Part shown: positions 17,925-28,862 of the stretch, piece by piece
Numbering within the stretch: the stretch's first letter is position 1
Layout: every line of letters begins with the position of its first letter
From: Shewanella benthica
Lineage (GTDB): Bacteria; Pseudomonadota; Gammaproteobacteria; Enterobacterales; Shewanellaceae
Assembly (NCBI GenBank): GCA_023284085.1
Contig: JAKVHY010000018.1
Span: 1-64,000, forward strand
Direction: 5' to 3'
Length of the DNA: 64,000 bases
Position numbers and translations under genes: made by a program
Notes under the pieces: generated by a model
Databases searched by the model: none
The model's input: the letters and a program-made list of their open reading frames with translations, nothing else
Told to the model about the DNA's origin: nothing

Positions 17925-18233
17925 TTATGCGTGAGCTTGGTGCCAAGCTTGATAGCCACCATCTAGGCTGTAGACATCATCGAATCCCTGCTCGACTAAA
18001 TATTCTGCTGCGCCCTGGCTGCTGATGCCATGATAACAGACAACAATAAGAGGTTGATCCATATTGGCTTCTGCTACGAAACTCGCGAGGTTTTCGTTAT
18101 TAAGATTGACGGCACCTTGCACATGACCCGAGGCAAAGCTGGCTGCGTCGCGAATATCTACGATCTGAATATCTGAGTGACTCTCTGAGAGCTGAATTAA
18201 TTGATTGACGCTAAAATGTTGGAAGTTAGACAT
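17925..18233 (-). CDS. glpE: Thiosulfate sulfurtransferase GlpE (rhodanese)
   Basis: A single-domain rhodanese of 102 residues. The active-site loop is CYHGISSQGA, with the persulfide-forming cysteine at about residue 65 and the six-residue loop found in GlpE. IVDIRDAASFASGHVQGAVNL is the usual CH2A-type segment, split here over residues 24-44. It transfers sulfur from thiosulfate to cyanide or thioredoxin in vitro. First gene of a glpE-glpG unit. Confidence 0.93.
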   Translation of the reverse strand: MSNFQHFSVNQLIQLSESHSDIQIVDIRDAASFASGHVQGAVNLNNENLASFVAEANMDQPLIVVCYHGISSQGAAEYLVEQGFDDVYSLDGGYQAWHQAHA

Positions 18234-18327
18234 AGAACCTTACAGCAAAAATTGAGGGTATAGATTAATTGTGCGATAAGGAGCCGTAATAGTACAGCCC
18301 CTTATGTAGCACTCACTATTATATCAA

Positions 18328-19353
18328 TTAATCCCAGCTGAGGATAACTTTGCCAGATTGACCCGAACGCATGGCGTCGAAGCCTTGCTGGAAGTCATCG
18401 ATCTTGTAGTGATGGGTAATGATAGGTGAGATATCCAGACCCGATTGGATCAGGCTGGCCATCTTGTACCAGGTTTCGAACATTTCACGGCCATAGATGC
18501 CTTTAATGATCAATCCCTTAAAGATAATCTTGCTCCAGTCGATGGCCATATCATCGCCAGGAATACCTAGCATAGCGATTTTTCCGCCGTGATTCATGGT
18601 ATCTAACATAGAGTGGAATGCACTCGGTACTCCAGACATCTCCAAGCCGACATCGAAGCCTTCTGTCATGCCAAGGTCAGCCATGACATCTTCTAATTTC
18701 TCTTTAGTCACATTGACCGTACGAGTCGCACCCATCTTCTTGGCCAGTTCGAGTCTGTATTCGTTGACGTCGGTGATCACCACATGGCGAGCACCCACAT
18801 GGCGACATACTGCGGCAGCCATGATACCGATAGGACCGGCGCCGGTGATCAATACATCTTCACCGACCAAGTCAAATGATAGGGCGGTATGCACGGCATT
18901 GCCGAAAGGATCGAAGATAGCGGCAAGATCGTCTGAAATATCATCGGGAATTTTAAATGCATTAAACGCCGGAATAACCAGATATTCCGCGAATGCACCG
19001 TCACGATTTACGCCGACACCTGAGGTGTTACGGCATAGGTGAGTTCGGCCCGCACGGCAGTTACGGCAATGGCCACAGGTGATATGTCCTTCACCGGAGA
19101 CGCGGTCACCAAGGGTAAAACCACGGACTTCCTGGCCTATTTCGACAACTTCACCCACATATTCATGACCGACAACCATAGGTACCGGAATTGTATTTTG
19201 CGACCAGGTATCCCAGTTATAGATATGGATGTCGGTACCACAGATGGCTGTCTTGCGGATCTTGATCAATAGATCGTTATGCCCTAGCTCTGGCTTAGGT
19301 GCATCGACCATCCAGATGCCTGGTTCAGGCTTTAATTTGCTTAATGCTTTCAT
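18328..19353 (-). CDS. tdh: L-threonine 3-dehydrogenase
   Basis: A 341-residue zinc-dependent alcohol dehydrogenase family enzyme oxidising L-threonine to 2-amino-3-ketobutyrate with NAD. Cys38 in [10 protein letters not shown] and His/Glu in GHEYVGEVV bind the catalytic zinc. [15 protein letters not shown] holds the structural zinc. [10 protein letters not shown] is the NAD-binding turn. The start codon directly abuts the kbl stop, so the two are translated from one message and channel the unstable intermediate. Confidence 0.97.
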   Translation of the reverse strand: MKALSKLKPEPGIWMVDAPKPELGHNDLLIKIRKTAICGTDIHIYNWDTWSQNTIPVPMVVGHEYVGEVVEIGQEVRGFTLGDRVSGEGHITCGHCRNCRAGRTHLCRNTSGVGVNRDGAFAEYLVIPAFNAFKIPDDISDDLAAIFDPFGNAVHTALSFDLVGEDVLITGAGPIGIMAAAVCRHVGARHVVITDVNEYRLELAKKMGATRTVNVTKEKLEDVMADLGMTEGFDVGLEMSGVPSAFHSMLDTMNHGGKIAMLGIPGDDMAIDWSKIIFKGLIIKGIYGREMFETWYKMASLIQSGLDISPIITHHYKIDDFQQGFDAMRSGQSGKVILSWD

Positions 19354-20547
19354 TTAAATAATGCCCATCTCTTTGGCGATGCGTGTAAATGACTCGATAG
19401 CTTTATCCAGCTGCTCTTTAGTATGAGCGGCAGACATCTGCGTGCGGATACGCGCCTGTCCCTTAGGGACAACAGGGAAAGAGAAACCAACCACATAGAT
19501 GTGTTCTTCGAGTAGACGATTAGCGAAGTCACCTGCCAGTTTTGCATCGCCAATCATCACGGGAATGATTGCGTGATCGGCGCCACCTAAGGTAAAGCCT
19601 GCTGCGGTCATTTTTTCACGGAAGTAACGGCTGTTTTCCCACACGGCTTCACGCAGTGCCTGTCCTGTTTTTAGCATCTCGAGCACATGGATAGAGGCCG
19701 TGACAATCGAAGGTGCTAAGGAGTTAGAGAATAGGTAAGGGCGTGAACGCTGACGTAGCCAGTCAACGACTTCTTTCTTGGCCGCGGTGAATCCACCCGA
19801 CGCTCCACCTAATGCCTTACCTAAAGTGCCAGTGATGATGTCGACACGATCCATCACTTGACAATATTCGTGAGTACCTCGGCCATTTTCACCGATAAAG
19901 CCTACTGCGTGAGAGTCGTCGACCATGACGAGTGCACCATATTGGTCGGCAAGATCACACACACCTTTGAGGTTAGCGATAACACCGTCCATAGAGAATA
20001 CGCCATCGGTAGCGATCAAAATGTTACGTGCGCCAGCTTCTTTGGCTGCCTTAAGCTGCTCTTCGAGGGCGGCCATGTCGTTGTTGGCGTAACGGAAACG
20101 TTTCGCCTTACAAAGACGAACACCATCGATAATAGATGCATGGTTCAGGGCGTCAGAGATAATGGCGTCTTCCTTGCTGAGCAAGGTTTCAAACAGACCC
20201 GCGTTGGCATCGAAACAAGATGAATAAAGAATCGTGTCTTCCATGCCGAGGAATTCGCTGAGGCTAGCCTCAAGTTGCTTGTGTATGTCTTGGGTGCCGC
20301 AGATAAATCTGACCGAAGCCATACCGAAACCATGATTATTTAAGCCGTCTTTCGCCGCCTTGATGAGTTCAGGATGATTCGCTAAACCAAGGTAGTTATT
20401 TGCACAGAAGTTGATGACTTCTGCGTCATTAACTCGAATTTCGGTCTGCTGAGGAGAGACGATTATGCGCTCGCTCTTATATAAGCCTTCGGCTTTCACT
20501 TCAGCAAGTTGTTGATTGATCTGGTCGTAGAATGAGGTCGTTGCCAC
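19354..20547 (-). CDS. kbl: Glycine C-acetyltransferase (2-amino-3-ketobutyrate CoA ligase)
   Basis: A 397-residue PLP enzyme of the alpha-oxoamine synthase family that cleaves 2-amino-3-ketobutyrate with CoA into glycine and acetyl-CoA. The Schiff-base lysine lies in [13 protein letters not shown] (about residue 244), with [10 protein letters not shown] and [14 protein letters not shown] as further family motifs. It is the first gene of the kbl-tdh threonine-degradation operon, with no bases between the two. Confidence 0.97.
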   Translation of the reverse strand: MATTSFYDQINQQLAEVKAEGLYKSERIIVSPQQTEIRVNDAEVINFCANNYLGLANHPELIKAAKDGLNNHGFGMASVRFICGTQDIHKQLEASLSEFLGMEDTILYSSCFDANAGLFETLLSKEDAIISDALNHASIIDGVRLCKAKRFRYANNDMAALEEQLKAAKEAGARNILIATDGVFSMDGVIANLKGVCDLADQYGALVMVDDSHAVGFIGENGRGTHEYCQVMDRVDIITGTLGKALGGASGGFTAAKKEVVDWLRQRSRPYLFSNSLAPSIVTASIHVLEMLKTGQALREAVWENSRYFREKMTAAGFTLGGADHAIIPVMIGDAKLAGDFANRLLEEHIYVVGFSFPVVPKGQARIRTQMSAAHTKEQLDKAIESFTRIAKEMGII

Positions 20548-20832
20548 CTGAATTCTCCTTAATTAGCATTATTTTGAGTATTGGAGTGGCGGCATTTTAA
20601 CCTTAAAGCCGCTCGCCCTACAGCCTTTTTTTTACCTGTGATAGCAAGATGAATTAGTTTAGGGCTAGTGGGTTTTTACATTAATAAAACTAATCCATAA
20701 CAAATGGGCTGGTTCAGCTGGCTGTATTAACATAAGCCTTGATTGTAGAAGACATTTACACGTTTTGATGGCTTTATTGTGATTAACATATCGGAGGGAA
20801 ATATCGCCGATATCTAGTCGGCGATATGTGTA

Positions 20833-21489
20833 TTAGGCTAGTTCTTCGGCCGGTGCCGTGGCTAACGCTTGATAATGCTGCTCGAGTCTGACAAATGTCG
20901 CATGGGAATTTGGCGTCGAATAGGCCTTAGACAGCATCAAGATCCTCAGCAGCCCTTCATAGAGGGATGATTTAGTGATCTTGGTATCCGGGGAGTGGGT
21001 CTGCTTATAGCTGATCCAGAAACAGACAATCATTCTGATGGTTTCTGCCAGTGGGGGGATCTCATTTTGCTCGATAGCGATCACACCATCTTGCTCGAGT
21101 TTACTCAGTACATGGCTGCAACGGGTAAGTACTTGTTGCTGCACCTGTAAATATTGCCGCTTAAGTTCATCATCACGACTCAATATATCGGTGAGGTTGG
21201 CATACATAAACCTAAACTCCCACATGGCATAGAAGATGGCATCGAAGTAGCCGATCAAGAGGTCGATAGTGACGGGTTTGCCTTCATAGGGCTGAAAGCT
21301 GGTCTCAAGGTGACTTTTGTAAAGGGAGAATATAGAGCGAATAATGTCCTCTTTATTACGAAAATGGTAATAGAGATTACCCGGGCTAATGCCTAAGTGT
21401 GCGGCGATATGATTGGTGGTGATAGTCCTTTCACCATGCTCGTTAAACAGCTCCAGGCTGGCATGTATAATTTTATCGCGGGTTTTCAT
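20833..21489 (-). CDS. TetR/AcrR family transcriptional regulator
   Basis: A 218-residue repressor-like protein. The N-terminal DNA-binding domain (about residues 5-50) has the helix-turn-helix ITTNHIAAHLGISPGNLYYHF, split across residues 23-43. The helical ligand domain shows no motif pointing to a ligand. It is divergent from waaA across 320 bases and does not obviously belong to either neighbouring pathway. Confidence 0.88.
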   Translation of the reverse strand: MKTRDKIIHASLELFNEHGERTITTNHIAAHLGISPGNLYYHFRNKEDIIRSIFSLYKSHLETSFQPYEGKPVTIDLLIGYFDAIFYAMWEFRFMYANLTDILSRDDELKRQYLQVQQQVLTRCSHVLSKLEQDGVIAIEQNEIPPLAETIRMIVCFWISYKQTHSPDTKITKSSLYEGLLRILMLSKAYSTPNSHATFVRLEQHYQALATAPAEELA

Positions 21490-21809
21490 TTTCGTCCTAA
21501 TGGCATTTTACTTAATAACTTAGTTGACAAACATACTAGCACTGACGGAATTCATCAGGCAAAACTCATTTGTCAGATACTGTAATATTGGTTGTAACTA
21601 GTGGGTCTGATGTAAAGGATATTAGGTGAGATGAAAAGAAACGCTGAACCGACCAGTAATGGTCTCACTTCTCTTTTGTAGATCGCAGCCAGAGAATATT
21701 AAGTGATGCGGCTTGACCGCTAGATACTCGCTCTGTGACATTATCGCTGAGTTTAGTGCTGTGATAGCATGACACATTCAACTGCCAAATATTTTAAGTA
21801 CCTGTTCCT
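21490..21809. other. Divergent intergenic region
   Basis: Lies between the tetR-type gene and waaA. A TTGACA hexamer at about 21522 on the plus strand could be a -35 element. No hairpin or RNA gene was recognised. Confidence 0.35.
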
Positions 21810-23075
21810 ATGAATCGTTTTTTCTACTCTGCCTTACTTTACCTGTTACTGCCGTTATTGGTTATATATCTAGCCATTCGTGGGGTGAAGAGCGCTGACT
21901 ATCGTGGCCGTTGGGGTGAGAGGTTTGGCCTGACATCACTTAAGCAAAGCGATCTGCTAATTCATTGCGTGTCCATGGGGGAGACATTGGCGGCGGTGCC
22001 CTTGATTAAAGCGATTCAGCAAGCATTTCCCCAGCTGACCATTACAGTGACCACCACTAGCCCTACCGGCTCTGCCGAAGTGGTAAAAGCCTTTGGTGAG
22101 AGTGTGCAGCACTGTTACTTACCCTTCGATATCTCCATCTGTGTCAGGCGTTTCCTCAAGCAGGTTGCGCCTAAATCTTGCATCATAATGGAGACGGAGC
22201 TCTGGCCTAACCTGATTCATCAAGCATCGAAGTCTGGGATCAACTTGATGCTGGCGAACGCCCGCTTATCTGAAAAGTCGGCGGGGAAGTATCGAAAACA
22301 AGCCACTCTGACCTTGCCCATGTTACAGAGCCTAGATCGGATAGCGGCTCAATCTAAGCAGGCGGCGGCACGTTTTATCGATTTAGGCGTCAAGCCTGAA
22401 AATATCAGCGTTTGTGGCAGCCTAAAGTTCGATCTCAATATATCGACAGATAAAATAGCGCAAGCAAAGGCATTGCGCCTGGAGTGGCAGAGGGGCAATA
22501 GTCCAATCTGGGTGGCCGGCAGTGTGCACCCTGGGGAGTTTGATGCCATCTTGAAGGCGCACCGTCAGGTTTTAGCGGATAATCCCGATGCCTTGCTTAT
22601 CATGGTTCCCCGTCATCCAGAGCAGTTTAATACCGCCGCAGGTAAGATTGCTGATGCTGGATTTAACTTAGCTCGTCGCAGCTTCAATGAGCCGGTACAG
22701 CCAAATACTCAAGTGCTATTAGGCGATACCATGGGGGAGCTACTCACCTTCTATGGCGCCGCGGATCAGGCTTTTGTCGGTGGCACTCTAATCGATAGCG
22801 GTGGCCATAACCCATTGGAGCCTGCTGCATTTGGGGTGCCCGTATTCGTCGGCCCACAGCATTGGGATTTCGCCGAGATAACTGATTTGCTTCAAGATGC
22901 CGGGGCTTTGCAGGTGATCGCTACGGATAGTGAGCTAGCAAATGAATTGATCAATAAGTTTAATGACGAGTCGGCCTATGATGCCGCCAGCAAGGCAGGG
23001 CTTAAGGTAGTCGCCGCTAACAGAGGCGCACTGAAGCAGCAGTTTGAGATCGCCTGTAAATTGATAGCGTCTTAA
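21810..23075 (+). CDS. waaA: 3-deoxy-D-manno-octulosonic acid (Kdo) transferase
   Basis: A 421-residue GT-B glycosyltransferase that adds Kdo to lipid A on the cytoplasmic face of the inner membrane. It begins with a hydrophobic anchor (FYSALLYLLLPLLVIYLAI) and shows the family segments GRWGERFG, HCVSMGET, TVTTTSPTGS, ETELWPN, GSVHPGE, VPRHPE and GGHNPLEPAAFG. It converges with kdkA and the two coding regions overlap by four bases at their ends. Confidence 0.96.
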   Translation: MNRFFYSALLYLLLPLLVIYLAIRGVKSADYRGRWGERFGLTSLKQSDLLIHCVSMGETLAAVPLIKAIQQAFPQLTITVTTTSPTGSAEVVKAFGESVQHCYLPFDISICVRRFLKQVAPKSCIIMETELWPNLIHQASKSGINLMLANARLSEKSAGKYRKQATLTLPMLQSLDRIAAQSKQAAARFIDLGVKPENISVCGSLKFDLNISTDKIAQAKALRLEWQRGNSPIWVAGSVHPGEFDAILKAHRQVLADNPDALLIMVPRHPEQFNTAAGKIADAGFNLARRSFNEPVQPNTQVLLGDTMGELLTFYGAADQAFVGGTLIDSGGHNPLEPAAFGVPVFVGPQHWDFAEITDLLQDAGALQVIATDSELANELINKFNDESAYDAASKAGLKVVAANRGALKQQFEIACKLIAS

Positions 23076-23854
23076 GGTTTCGCATAACCTTTTAGTAACT
23101 CTTGCCAGTTGGAAGCGGTGAATGCCAAAGCCGGGAGTTTTCCCTTCTCCTTATTGAACGAGCGTAATAAGCGCTCAAGGTTTGCAGCTTGCCACTTAGC
23201 ATTCGGCGCGCGGATCTCTCCTCTGTCGAAGTCGATAAGATAAAACTCATCATCTGTGATGAGGATGTTTTTGGCATTGAGATCGGCATGATAGACGCCG
23301 CGCTGGTGGAACTTAGCTATGCAAGTCCCCAGCTGTCGCCACTGCTGGTGCGTCATTATTTCTGTGCTTAGCTTAGCCACAAGATCTTGTGCGCCCGACA
23401 CCCGCTCGATAATGATATCGGCGCGGTAGTGCAAACCGCTGCGCACAACATTGGCGGCAATAGGCCTAGGCACGGCAAAGCCTTCATTAAACAGTTGGGT
23501 CAGTAGAGCCAGCTCCGCCACCGCCCGCGTCTTGTGTAATCCGGTGAACAGGTATTTGTCCTTGCTTAGCTTCTCTATCAGGCCGCCGCGATAGTAATGG
23601 CGCAACACCCATTCACTGTCGCTATCTACTAGTGCTTCGTTCTGAGAGGCTTCCAGAGCCGGCTTCACAAACCAGGTGATATAGCGCCCCTTCGATGAGC
23701 CAGTGACTGCCGCCTGTTGCTGCCAAAAACCAACATCGAACCATTCAGTGGTGATCGCTTGTGCCGCGGCGACGCAATATGCGATAGCGCCTCGGCTGGT
23801 CTGTTTTATCTGCATGGTCATCTTGGGTTGATCTGTTTGCACGTTAGCTGGCAT
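23072..23854 (-). CDS. kdkA: 3-deoxy-D-manno-octulosonic acid kinase
   Basis: A 260-residue kinase that phosphorylates Kdo at position 4 in lipopolysaccharides with a single Kdo. The eukaryotic-kinase-like core is visible: GVYHADLNAKNIL holds the catalytic Asp and Asn, and DFDRGEIR the magnesium-binding Asp. Kdo kinase usually accompanies a monofunctional WaaA, which fits the neighbouring gene. MTMQIKQ, 11 codons in, is an alternative start. Confidence 0.93.
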   Translation of the reverse strand: MPANVQTDQPKMTMQIKQTSRGAIAYCVAAAQAITTEWFDVGFWQQQAAVTGSSKGRYITWFVKPALEASQNEALVDSDSEWVLRHYYRGGLIEKLSKDKYLFTGLHKTRAVAELALLTQLFNEGFAVPRPIAANVVRSGLHYRADIIIERVSGAQDLVAKLSTEIMTHQQWRQLGTCIAKFHQRGVYHADLNAKNILITDDEFYLIDFDRGEIRAPNAKWQAANLERLLRSFNKEKGKLPALAFTASNWQELLKGYAKP

Positions 23855-23936
23855 AGAGTCTGACTTAAGTGATTAAAAATAAAGTGAAGCCTTAGGGCTG
23901 GGCTCATTCTACATCAAGTTATATGATTCGAAAAAA

Positions 23937-24803
23937 TTATAGCTGTTTCAGTACCGCCGTCAGATTTTCTTGCCAAGGTTTTGCCGTCATTATCTGCCGT
24001 GAGGCCGTTATATCGAGCAAGCTAAATTGGGGACGTGATGCCGCACTGGAGAACTGACTGGATGAGATAGGCTCAATTGGGATACGAGTATCGAGTTTAC
24101 CCAAATCCAGTGCTATATCTTGAATGGCCAGGGCGAATTGATACCAGCTCGCGGTACCTGCATCGCTCCAGTGATAGATAGGGGCTAACTTTTCTTGTTG
24201 GCTCAGACTCCAGATAAACTGACCTAGCTCAGATGCCGACGTTGGGCATGATGTCTGGTCATCAATAACCGATAATTTAGGCTGCTGTGTCATGAGCCTG
24301 AGCATGGTCTTGACGAAATTAGTGCCAAATGGAGAGTAGAGCCAGGAACTGCGTACTATGCTGGCCTCCTCATATTCGGCCGCTATGACAGCTTGTTCTC
24401 CGGCTAGCTTAGAGGCGCCATATACATTGATCGCACTTGGCTTATCATCGATGCAGTAGGCCTTGCTTTGCTGGCCGTTAAATACGTAATCGGTTGAAAG
24501 GTGGATCAGGCGAGTCTGGGTCAGCTTCGCCGCCAATGCGATATTGCCTGCGCCATCTCGATTGACTGAAAATGCCTTTTCTCGTTGTGATTCAGCCATG
24601 TCGACTTGGGTATAGGCGGCGGTATTGATGATGAGCTCGGCCCGGGTCAGTTTAATCGCGGCTATGATTGACTCTAATGAGCCGATATCGACATCGTCTC
24701 GGCCCATGGCCGTGGCATTTATCCATTTTGGCTTACTGGCGATTAAAGCTTGGGCCAGTTGGCCATGCTTACCTATGATGAGGGCGCGGGATATCGACGT
24801 CAT
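23937..24803 (-). CDS. rfbD: dTDP-4-dehydrorhamnose reductase
   Basis: A 288-residue short-chain dehydrogenase completing dTDP-L-rhamnose synthesis. It has a nucleotide-binding turn [10 protein letters not shown], an [12 protein letters not shown] segment, [10 protein letters not shown] and the catalytic YGASKLAGE. It overlaps rfbB by four bases (ATGA) and is the last gene of the rfbC-rfbB-rfbD unit. Confidence 0.94.
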   Translation of the reverse strand: MTSISRALIIGKHGQLAQALIASKPKWINATAMGRDDVDIGSLESIIAAIKLTRAELIINTAAYTQVDMAESQREKAFSVNRDGAGNIALAAKLTQTRLIHLSTDYVFNGQQSKAYCIDDKPSAINVYGASKLAGEQAVIAAEYEEASIVRSSWLYSPFGTNFVKTMLRLMTQQPKLSVIDDQTSCPTSASELGQFIWSLSQQEKLAPIYHWSDAGTASWYQFALAIQDIALDLGKLDTRIPIEPISSSQFSSAASRPQFSLLDITASRQIMTAKPWQENLTAVLKQL

Positions 24804-25867
24804 CGAGTCTGGCCATCTGAATTAATGATCTCTTGGTACCATTCTGGGTTATTGATATACCAGTTTAAGGTGCTGGCTAAGCCAGATTCAAAACTCTGCA
24901 CCGGCTGCCAGCCCAACTCTTGCTCTATTTTACTGGCATCTATGGCATAGCGTTGATCATGACCCGGCCTGTCAGTCACAAAAGTGATCAGTTGTTTGAA
25001 ATCATCAATACCTTTGGGCTTATCTAAGATGCGTGTGTTTAACAGTTCACAGATCTCAGTCACCACCTCTAGGTTGGTCTTCTCGTTACCGCCACCAATG
25101 TTGTAGGTTTCACCTAGCTTGCCCCTCAAGGCCACAAGGTAGAGTGCCCGCACATGATCTTCCACATGGAGCCAGTCTCTGATCTGTTGTCCATCTCCAT
25201 ATATGGGCAAGGACTCGCCAGCTAAAGCCTTGTGCAGTACTAGGGGGATGAGTTTTTCAGGGTATTGATAGGGGCCATAGTTATTCGAGCAGTTACTCAG
25301 CACGACCGGCAGTTTATAGGTGCGACTCCAGGCCCGCACCAGATGATCTGCAGCCGCCTTGCTTGCCGAGTAGGGAGAGCTTGGTTGGTAAGGGCTATTT
25401 TCGGTAAATAGCCCTGTGTCGCCTAACTCACCGAAGACTTCATCGGTTGAGACATGATGAAATCTAAATGTCGTCTGTTTTTCGGTATCTAATCGAGCAA
25501 AATAATTGCGGCAGGCCTCGAGGAGGCAGTAGGTGCCGACAATATTGGTCTGGATGAATTCAGCTGAGCCGTCGATGGAGCGATCCACATGGCTTTCGGC
25601 CGCCAGGTGCATGACGATATCCGGAGTGTATTGGCTCAATAACCGCTGAATAAGCTCGCTATTACAGATATCCCCATGGATAAAATTGTAGCGTCGATTG
25701 GTCTCGATACTGGTCAGCGATTTAAGGTTGCCTGCATAAGTCAGCTTGTCTAAGTTGATGACTGTGTGTGACGTGTCATTTATAAGGAAGCGTATTAACG
25801 CCGAACCGACAAAGCCTGCGCCGCCGGTGACTAAAATTGTTTGGTTGCTATGAGTATCCATAATCAC
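24800..25867 (-). CDS. rfbB: dTDP-glucose 4,6-dehydratase
   Basis: A 355-residue extended short-chain dehydrogenase that converts dTDP-glucose to dTDP-4-keto-6-deoxyglucose. Motifs are [11 protein letters not shown] for [27 protein letters not shown] and the catalytic [11 protein letters not shown]. It overlaps both neighbours by four bases, so the three genes are translationally coupled. Confidence 0.96.
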   Translation of the reverse strand: MIMDTHSNQTILVTGGAGFVGSALIRFLINDTSHTVINLDKLTYAGNLKSLTSIETNRRYNFIHGDICNSELIQRLLSQYTPDIVMHLAAESHVDRSIDGSAEFIQTNIVGTYCLLEACRNYFARLDTEKQTTFRFHHVSTDEVFGELGDTGLFTENSPYQPSSPYSASKAAADHLVRAWSRTYKLPVVLSNCSNNYGPYQYPEKLIPLVLHKALAGESLPIYGDGQQIRDWLHVEDHVRALYLVALRGKLGETYNIGGGNEKTNLEVVTEICELLNTRILDKPKGIDDFKQLITFVTDRPGHDQRYAIDASKIEQELGWQPVQSFESGLASTLNWYINNPEWYQEIINSDGQTR

Positions 25868-26409
25868 ACGCCCTTAGTTATGGCATCGAAGGAGAGGCCC
25901 ATATTATCTTTGCTTGATAATATGGGGACTTGCCCCTCTAAAGGCCAGTCAATGGCTAAGCTTGCATCGTCCCAGGCGAGGGTTTTCTCGAACTCAGGGG
26001 CATAATAATCGGTACACTTGTAGATTATTTCCGCAGAGTTTGAGGTGACATAAAAGCCGTGGGCAAAGCCTGCGGGGAGCCACATCTGCTGACAGTTCTT
26101 TGCCGATAGATAGGTGCCGAACCATTGGCCTAAGCTTGGGCTGTCTTCGCGTAGATCGACTGCTACATCGAATATCTCGCCAACAACTACACGAATCAAC
26201 TTGCCTTGGCTGCGAGGCGATTGAAAGTGTAAGCCTCTCAAACAGCCTTTTATCGAACAGCTATGATTCTCCTGCACGAAAGTGACATCGGCTATCCGCT
26301 GCCTAAACCAGGAGTCACGGAAGGTTTCGCAGAAACTGCCGCGCTCGTCTTCATGGATGCGAGGAGAGAGTAGTTTTAAACCCGCAATTGGTGTGTCGGT
26401 GATATTCAT
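25864..26409 (-). CDS. rfbC: dTDP-4-dehydrorhamnose 3,5-epimerase
   Basis: A cupin-fold epimerase acting between RfbB and Rfb[27 protein letters not shown] with the catalytic histidine, and [12 protein letters not shown] are all present. The frame is open to 26469, but the ATG giving [13 protein letters not shown] starts the protein where relatives start. It is first in the rfbCBD unit. No rfbA (glucose-1-phosphate thymidylyltransferase) is in the window, so that step must be encoded elsewhere. Confidence 0.94.
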   Translation of the reverse strand: MNITDTPIAGLKLLSPRIHEDERGSFCETFRDSWFRQRIADVTFVQENHSCSIKGCLRGLHFQSPRSQGKLIRVVVGEIFDVAVDLREDSPSLGQWFGTYLSAKNCQQMWLPAGFAHGFYVTSNSAEIIYKCTDYYAPEFEKTLAWDDASLAIDWPLEGQVPILSSKDNMGLSFDAITKGV

Positions 26410-26594
26410 AGGGCCATTATATTCTGAGCTGAGTGTCACTGTATTTATAATAAGGGACTTTGCTCCCAATGTTGAGGGGCATATGGGTGAGAGTTAAGAT
26501 TTTAGCTATATATCAATGGAACTTGATTGAAATCTTGGAACCTAATCCAGATCTCAATTAAACTCTCTGGCTGCATCTCTAATTCTCGGACCCT

Positions 26595-27638
26595 ATGAGC
26601 TTAAAACTAGATAATATCAATTCCTTGTGTTTGTTGCGCTTGTCTGCAATCGGTGATGTGTGCCATGCCGTGGCTATGGTACAGGCGATACAGAGGCAAT
26701 ATCCCAAGCTTAAGATCACTTGGATTATCGGTAAGGTTGAATATCAGCTGCTTAAGCATCTGGACGGTGTCGAGTTTGTCATTTTTGACAAGTCACTGGG
26801 CTGGCGTAGCTATTTCAAGTTACACAGGGATTTGGCGGGGCAAAAGTTCGATGTGCTCTTGCACATGCAAGTGGCCTTGAGAGCGACAATTGCTTCACTG
26901 GCAATATCCGCTAAGGTGCGGATTGGCTTCGATCGCGCACGAGCGAAAGAGGGCCAATGGCTGGTGACTAACCAGAGCGTAGAGCCTCTCGCCACTCCCC
27001 ATGTGCTCGAAGGTTTCATGGGCTTCGCTAAAGCGATAGGGGTGACAGACCTGACCCCCAACTGGGAGATCCCCGTGCCTCTCGCCGATAGCGAATTTGC
27101 TCAGAAGATGATCCCCGATGGCGATAAAACCTTAGTTATCTGCGCCGCCGCCAGTAAGGCGGAGCGCAACTGGCTACCTGAGCGCTACGCCGCGGTGGCA
27201 GAGCATGCGATATCCCAAGGTTTCAGAGTGATCTTGTGTGGTGGACCTGTGCGCCTGGAAGTAGAGTTAGCCAAAGCCATCGAACAGGCTTGCTCACAGA
27301 CTCTTGAAAACCAGGTGGGTAAGACGTCTCTCACTCAGTTATTGGCCGTATTAAAGCAAGCCTCTATAGTGTTGGCACCCGACACTGGCCCAGCACATAT
27401 GGCCGTGACTCAAGGCACACCGGTAATTGGGCTGTATGCCCATTCAAACCCAGGACGTACTGGTCCCTATACAAGTCTGGGAAATGTGGTGAGTGTTTAT
27501 GATGATGTAATTAAAGAGCAGAGAGAGGGAGGCGTGTCCTGGGGAACAAGGGCCAAGGGGAAGGAAATAATGAATTTGATAAATATTGATTCAGTTGTCT
27601 CGAAGTTTGACATGCTATCGCAAGGGTTGACTGACTAA
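26595..27638 (+). CDS. Glycosyltransferase family 9, heptosyltransferase-like
   Basis: A 347-residue GT-B enzyme of the ADP-heptose:LPS heptosyltransferase family. It opens with LCLLRLSAIGDVCHAVAMVQAIQ, recognisable over residues 12-34, and the C-terminal half has VLAPDTGPAHMA, the donor-binding motif. It probably adds a core sugar on the cytoplasmic face. The exact acceptor cannot be read from sequence. It stands alone, divergent from rfbC. Confidence 0.88.
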   Translation: MSLKLDNINSLCLLRLSAIGDVCHAVAMVQAIQRQYPKLKITWIIGKVEYQLLKHLDGVEFVIFDKSLGWRSYFKLHRDLAGQKFDVLLHMQVALRATIASLAISAKVRIGFDRARAKEGQWLVTNQSVEPLATPHVLEGFMGFAKAIGVTDLTPNWEIPVPLADSEFAQKMIPDGDKTLVICAAASKAERNWLPERYAAVAEHAISQGFRVILCGGPVRLEVELAKAIEQACSQTLENQVGKTSLTQLLAVLKQASIVLAPDTGPAHMAVTQGTPVIGLYAHSNPGRTGPYTSLGNVVSVYDDVIKEQREGGVSWGTRAKGKEIMNLINIDSVVSKFDMLSQGLTD

Positions 27639-27740
27639 TGGTACAATGATTTTGGTTATGTGTAGGGGCGCCAAAATAGCGGAGTCTGCTTTCAAGGAAG
27701 TAATAGCGGCTAAGCTGGCTTAGCAGTAAGGATATATTTG

Positions 27741-28826
27741 ATGTTGTCGGCACCAAAATTTTTGTTTGTTCCAGTTTCTACTCCTGAAGGGATTGGGGAG
27801 TACATGCGCTCTAAAATCATCGCCGATGAGGTGATGAATCGCTGGCCGGAAGCGCAAATTGATTTCGTTCTCAATCGACATGTTTCTTACATTGATGATT
27901 GCCCATATTCAACTCACCTGGTCGATGACACGCCAACTAAAAAAACCCGTGAAGTTAACCAGCTAATAACTGAACTTAAGCCTGATGTGGTTATTTTCGA
28001 TGCTGCGGGTCGTAAAGCCCAACTTAAGCACGCCCATCGTATGGGGGCAAAAGTTATTTTTATTAGTCAGCACCGTAGAAAACGGTCGCGTGGGATGAAG
28101 ATTGCCCGAGCACGGGTGACCGATAGTCATTGGGTCGTTCAGCCTAAGTTTGTTATTGGAGATATCAGTCGATTCGATAAATTGAAATTAGGCATGATAA
28201 AGCGAGAGCATCCGATATATACAGGTAGTATTTTCACATCTCCAACGAGTGAACAGAAAAAGTATCTCTATGATAAATATGAGATTAAACAAAGAGGGTA
28301 CTTGCTATATAGTGCTGGGTCTGGTGGCCACAGCTTGAAAGAGGGTTTGGCAGCCGATCTATTTGCTCAAGTGGCTAAGACTATTTTCCGAGAAACAGGG
28401 ATCCCGAGTCTAATGGTTTTTGGTCCAAACTATCCGAAGCCTCTACCAGATATGGAAGGGGTCATTGCCATTCCTCATCTTAATACCCGTGAGTTTATTA
28501 ACCTATTGGACGGTGCTAAGGCTGCTATTTTGAGTGGGGGAGATACCATGCTGCAATCCATTGCCCTGAAGACACCAGCACTCGCTGTGGCAGTATCTAA
28601 GGATCAGCCGCCTCGTATCAATAGCTGCGCCGCTGCTAACTTGATCTTAGCCTGCGGAAGTGACCAGCAGGAGATGCTGACTAGGACGCGTAAGTTGATC
28701 GATGTCAAATCGCTCAATAACTTACAAGCAAGCATGGCTGGCTTGAATGATACCAATGGCTTGGATATTGGTATGTCAGAGATTGCCCGCCTAATAGGGA
28801 GCCTGGAAACGATAAGAAACGCCTAA
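27741..28826 (+). CDS. Putative GT-B glycosyltransferase of unknown specificity
   Basis: About 361 residues with two Rossmann-like halves. The first has FVPVSTPEGIGEYMRSKII and a basic SQHRRKRSRG patch at about residue 112. The second has SAGSGGHSLKEG and an ILSGGDTMLQSIAL segment that resembles the donor-binding loop of MurG or UDP-sugar epimerases. I do not recognise the family precisely. The ATG at 27741 has AAGGA about eight bases upstream and is preferred over the adjacent TTG. Its stop codon lies inside a large inverted repeat. Confidence 0.7.
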   Translation: MLSAPKFLFVPVSTPEGIGEYMRSKIIADEVMNRWPEAQIDFVLNRHVSYIDDCPYSTHLVDDTPTKKTREVNQLITELKPDVVIFDAAGRKAQLKHAHRMGAKVIFISQHRRKRSRGMKIARARVTDSHWVVQPKFVIGDISRFDKLKLGMIKREHPIYTGSIFTSPTSEQKKYLYDKYEIKQRGYLLYSAGSGGHSLKEGLAADLFAQVAKTIFRETGIPSLMVFGPNYPKPLPDMEGVIAIPHLNTREFINLLDGAKAAILSGGDTMLQSIALKTPALAVAVSKDQPPRINSCAAANLILACGSDQQEMLTRTRKLIDVKSLNNLQASMAGLNDTNGLDIGMSEIARLIGSLETIRNA

Positions 28827-28852
28827 ATTCCGGAGATGCCGGTATTTAGGCG
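28820..28852. terminator. Inverted repeat between convergent genes
   Basis: CGCCTAAAT and ATTTAGGCG flank CCGG and CCGG around AGATG, a 13 base pair stem with one internal mismatch. It overlaps the stop of the glycosyltransferase gene and faces the GT8-like gene. No long T run follows, so it may act as a bidirectional barrier or processing hairpin. Confidence 0.55.
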
Positions 28853-28862
28853 GAGTGACCTA

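Noticed and set aside
28820-28852. Transposon end or attachment site
   Set aside because: The perfect inverted repeat lies between convergent genes where terminators are expected, and no target duplication or recombinase gene is near.
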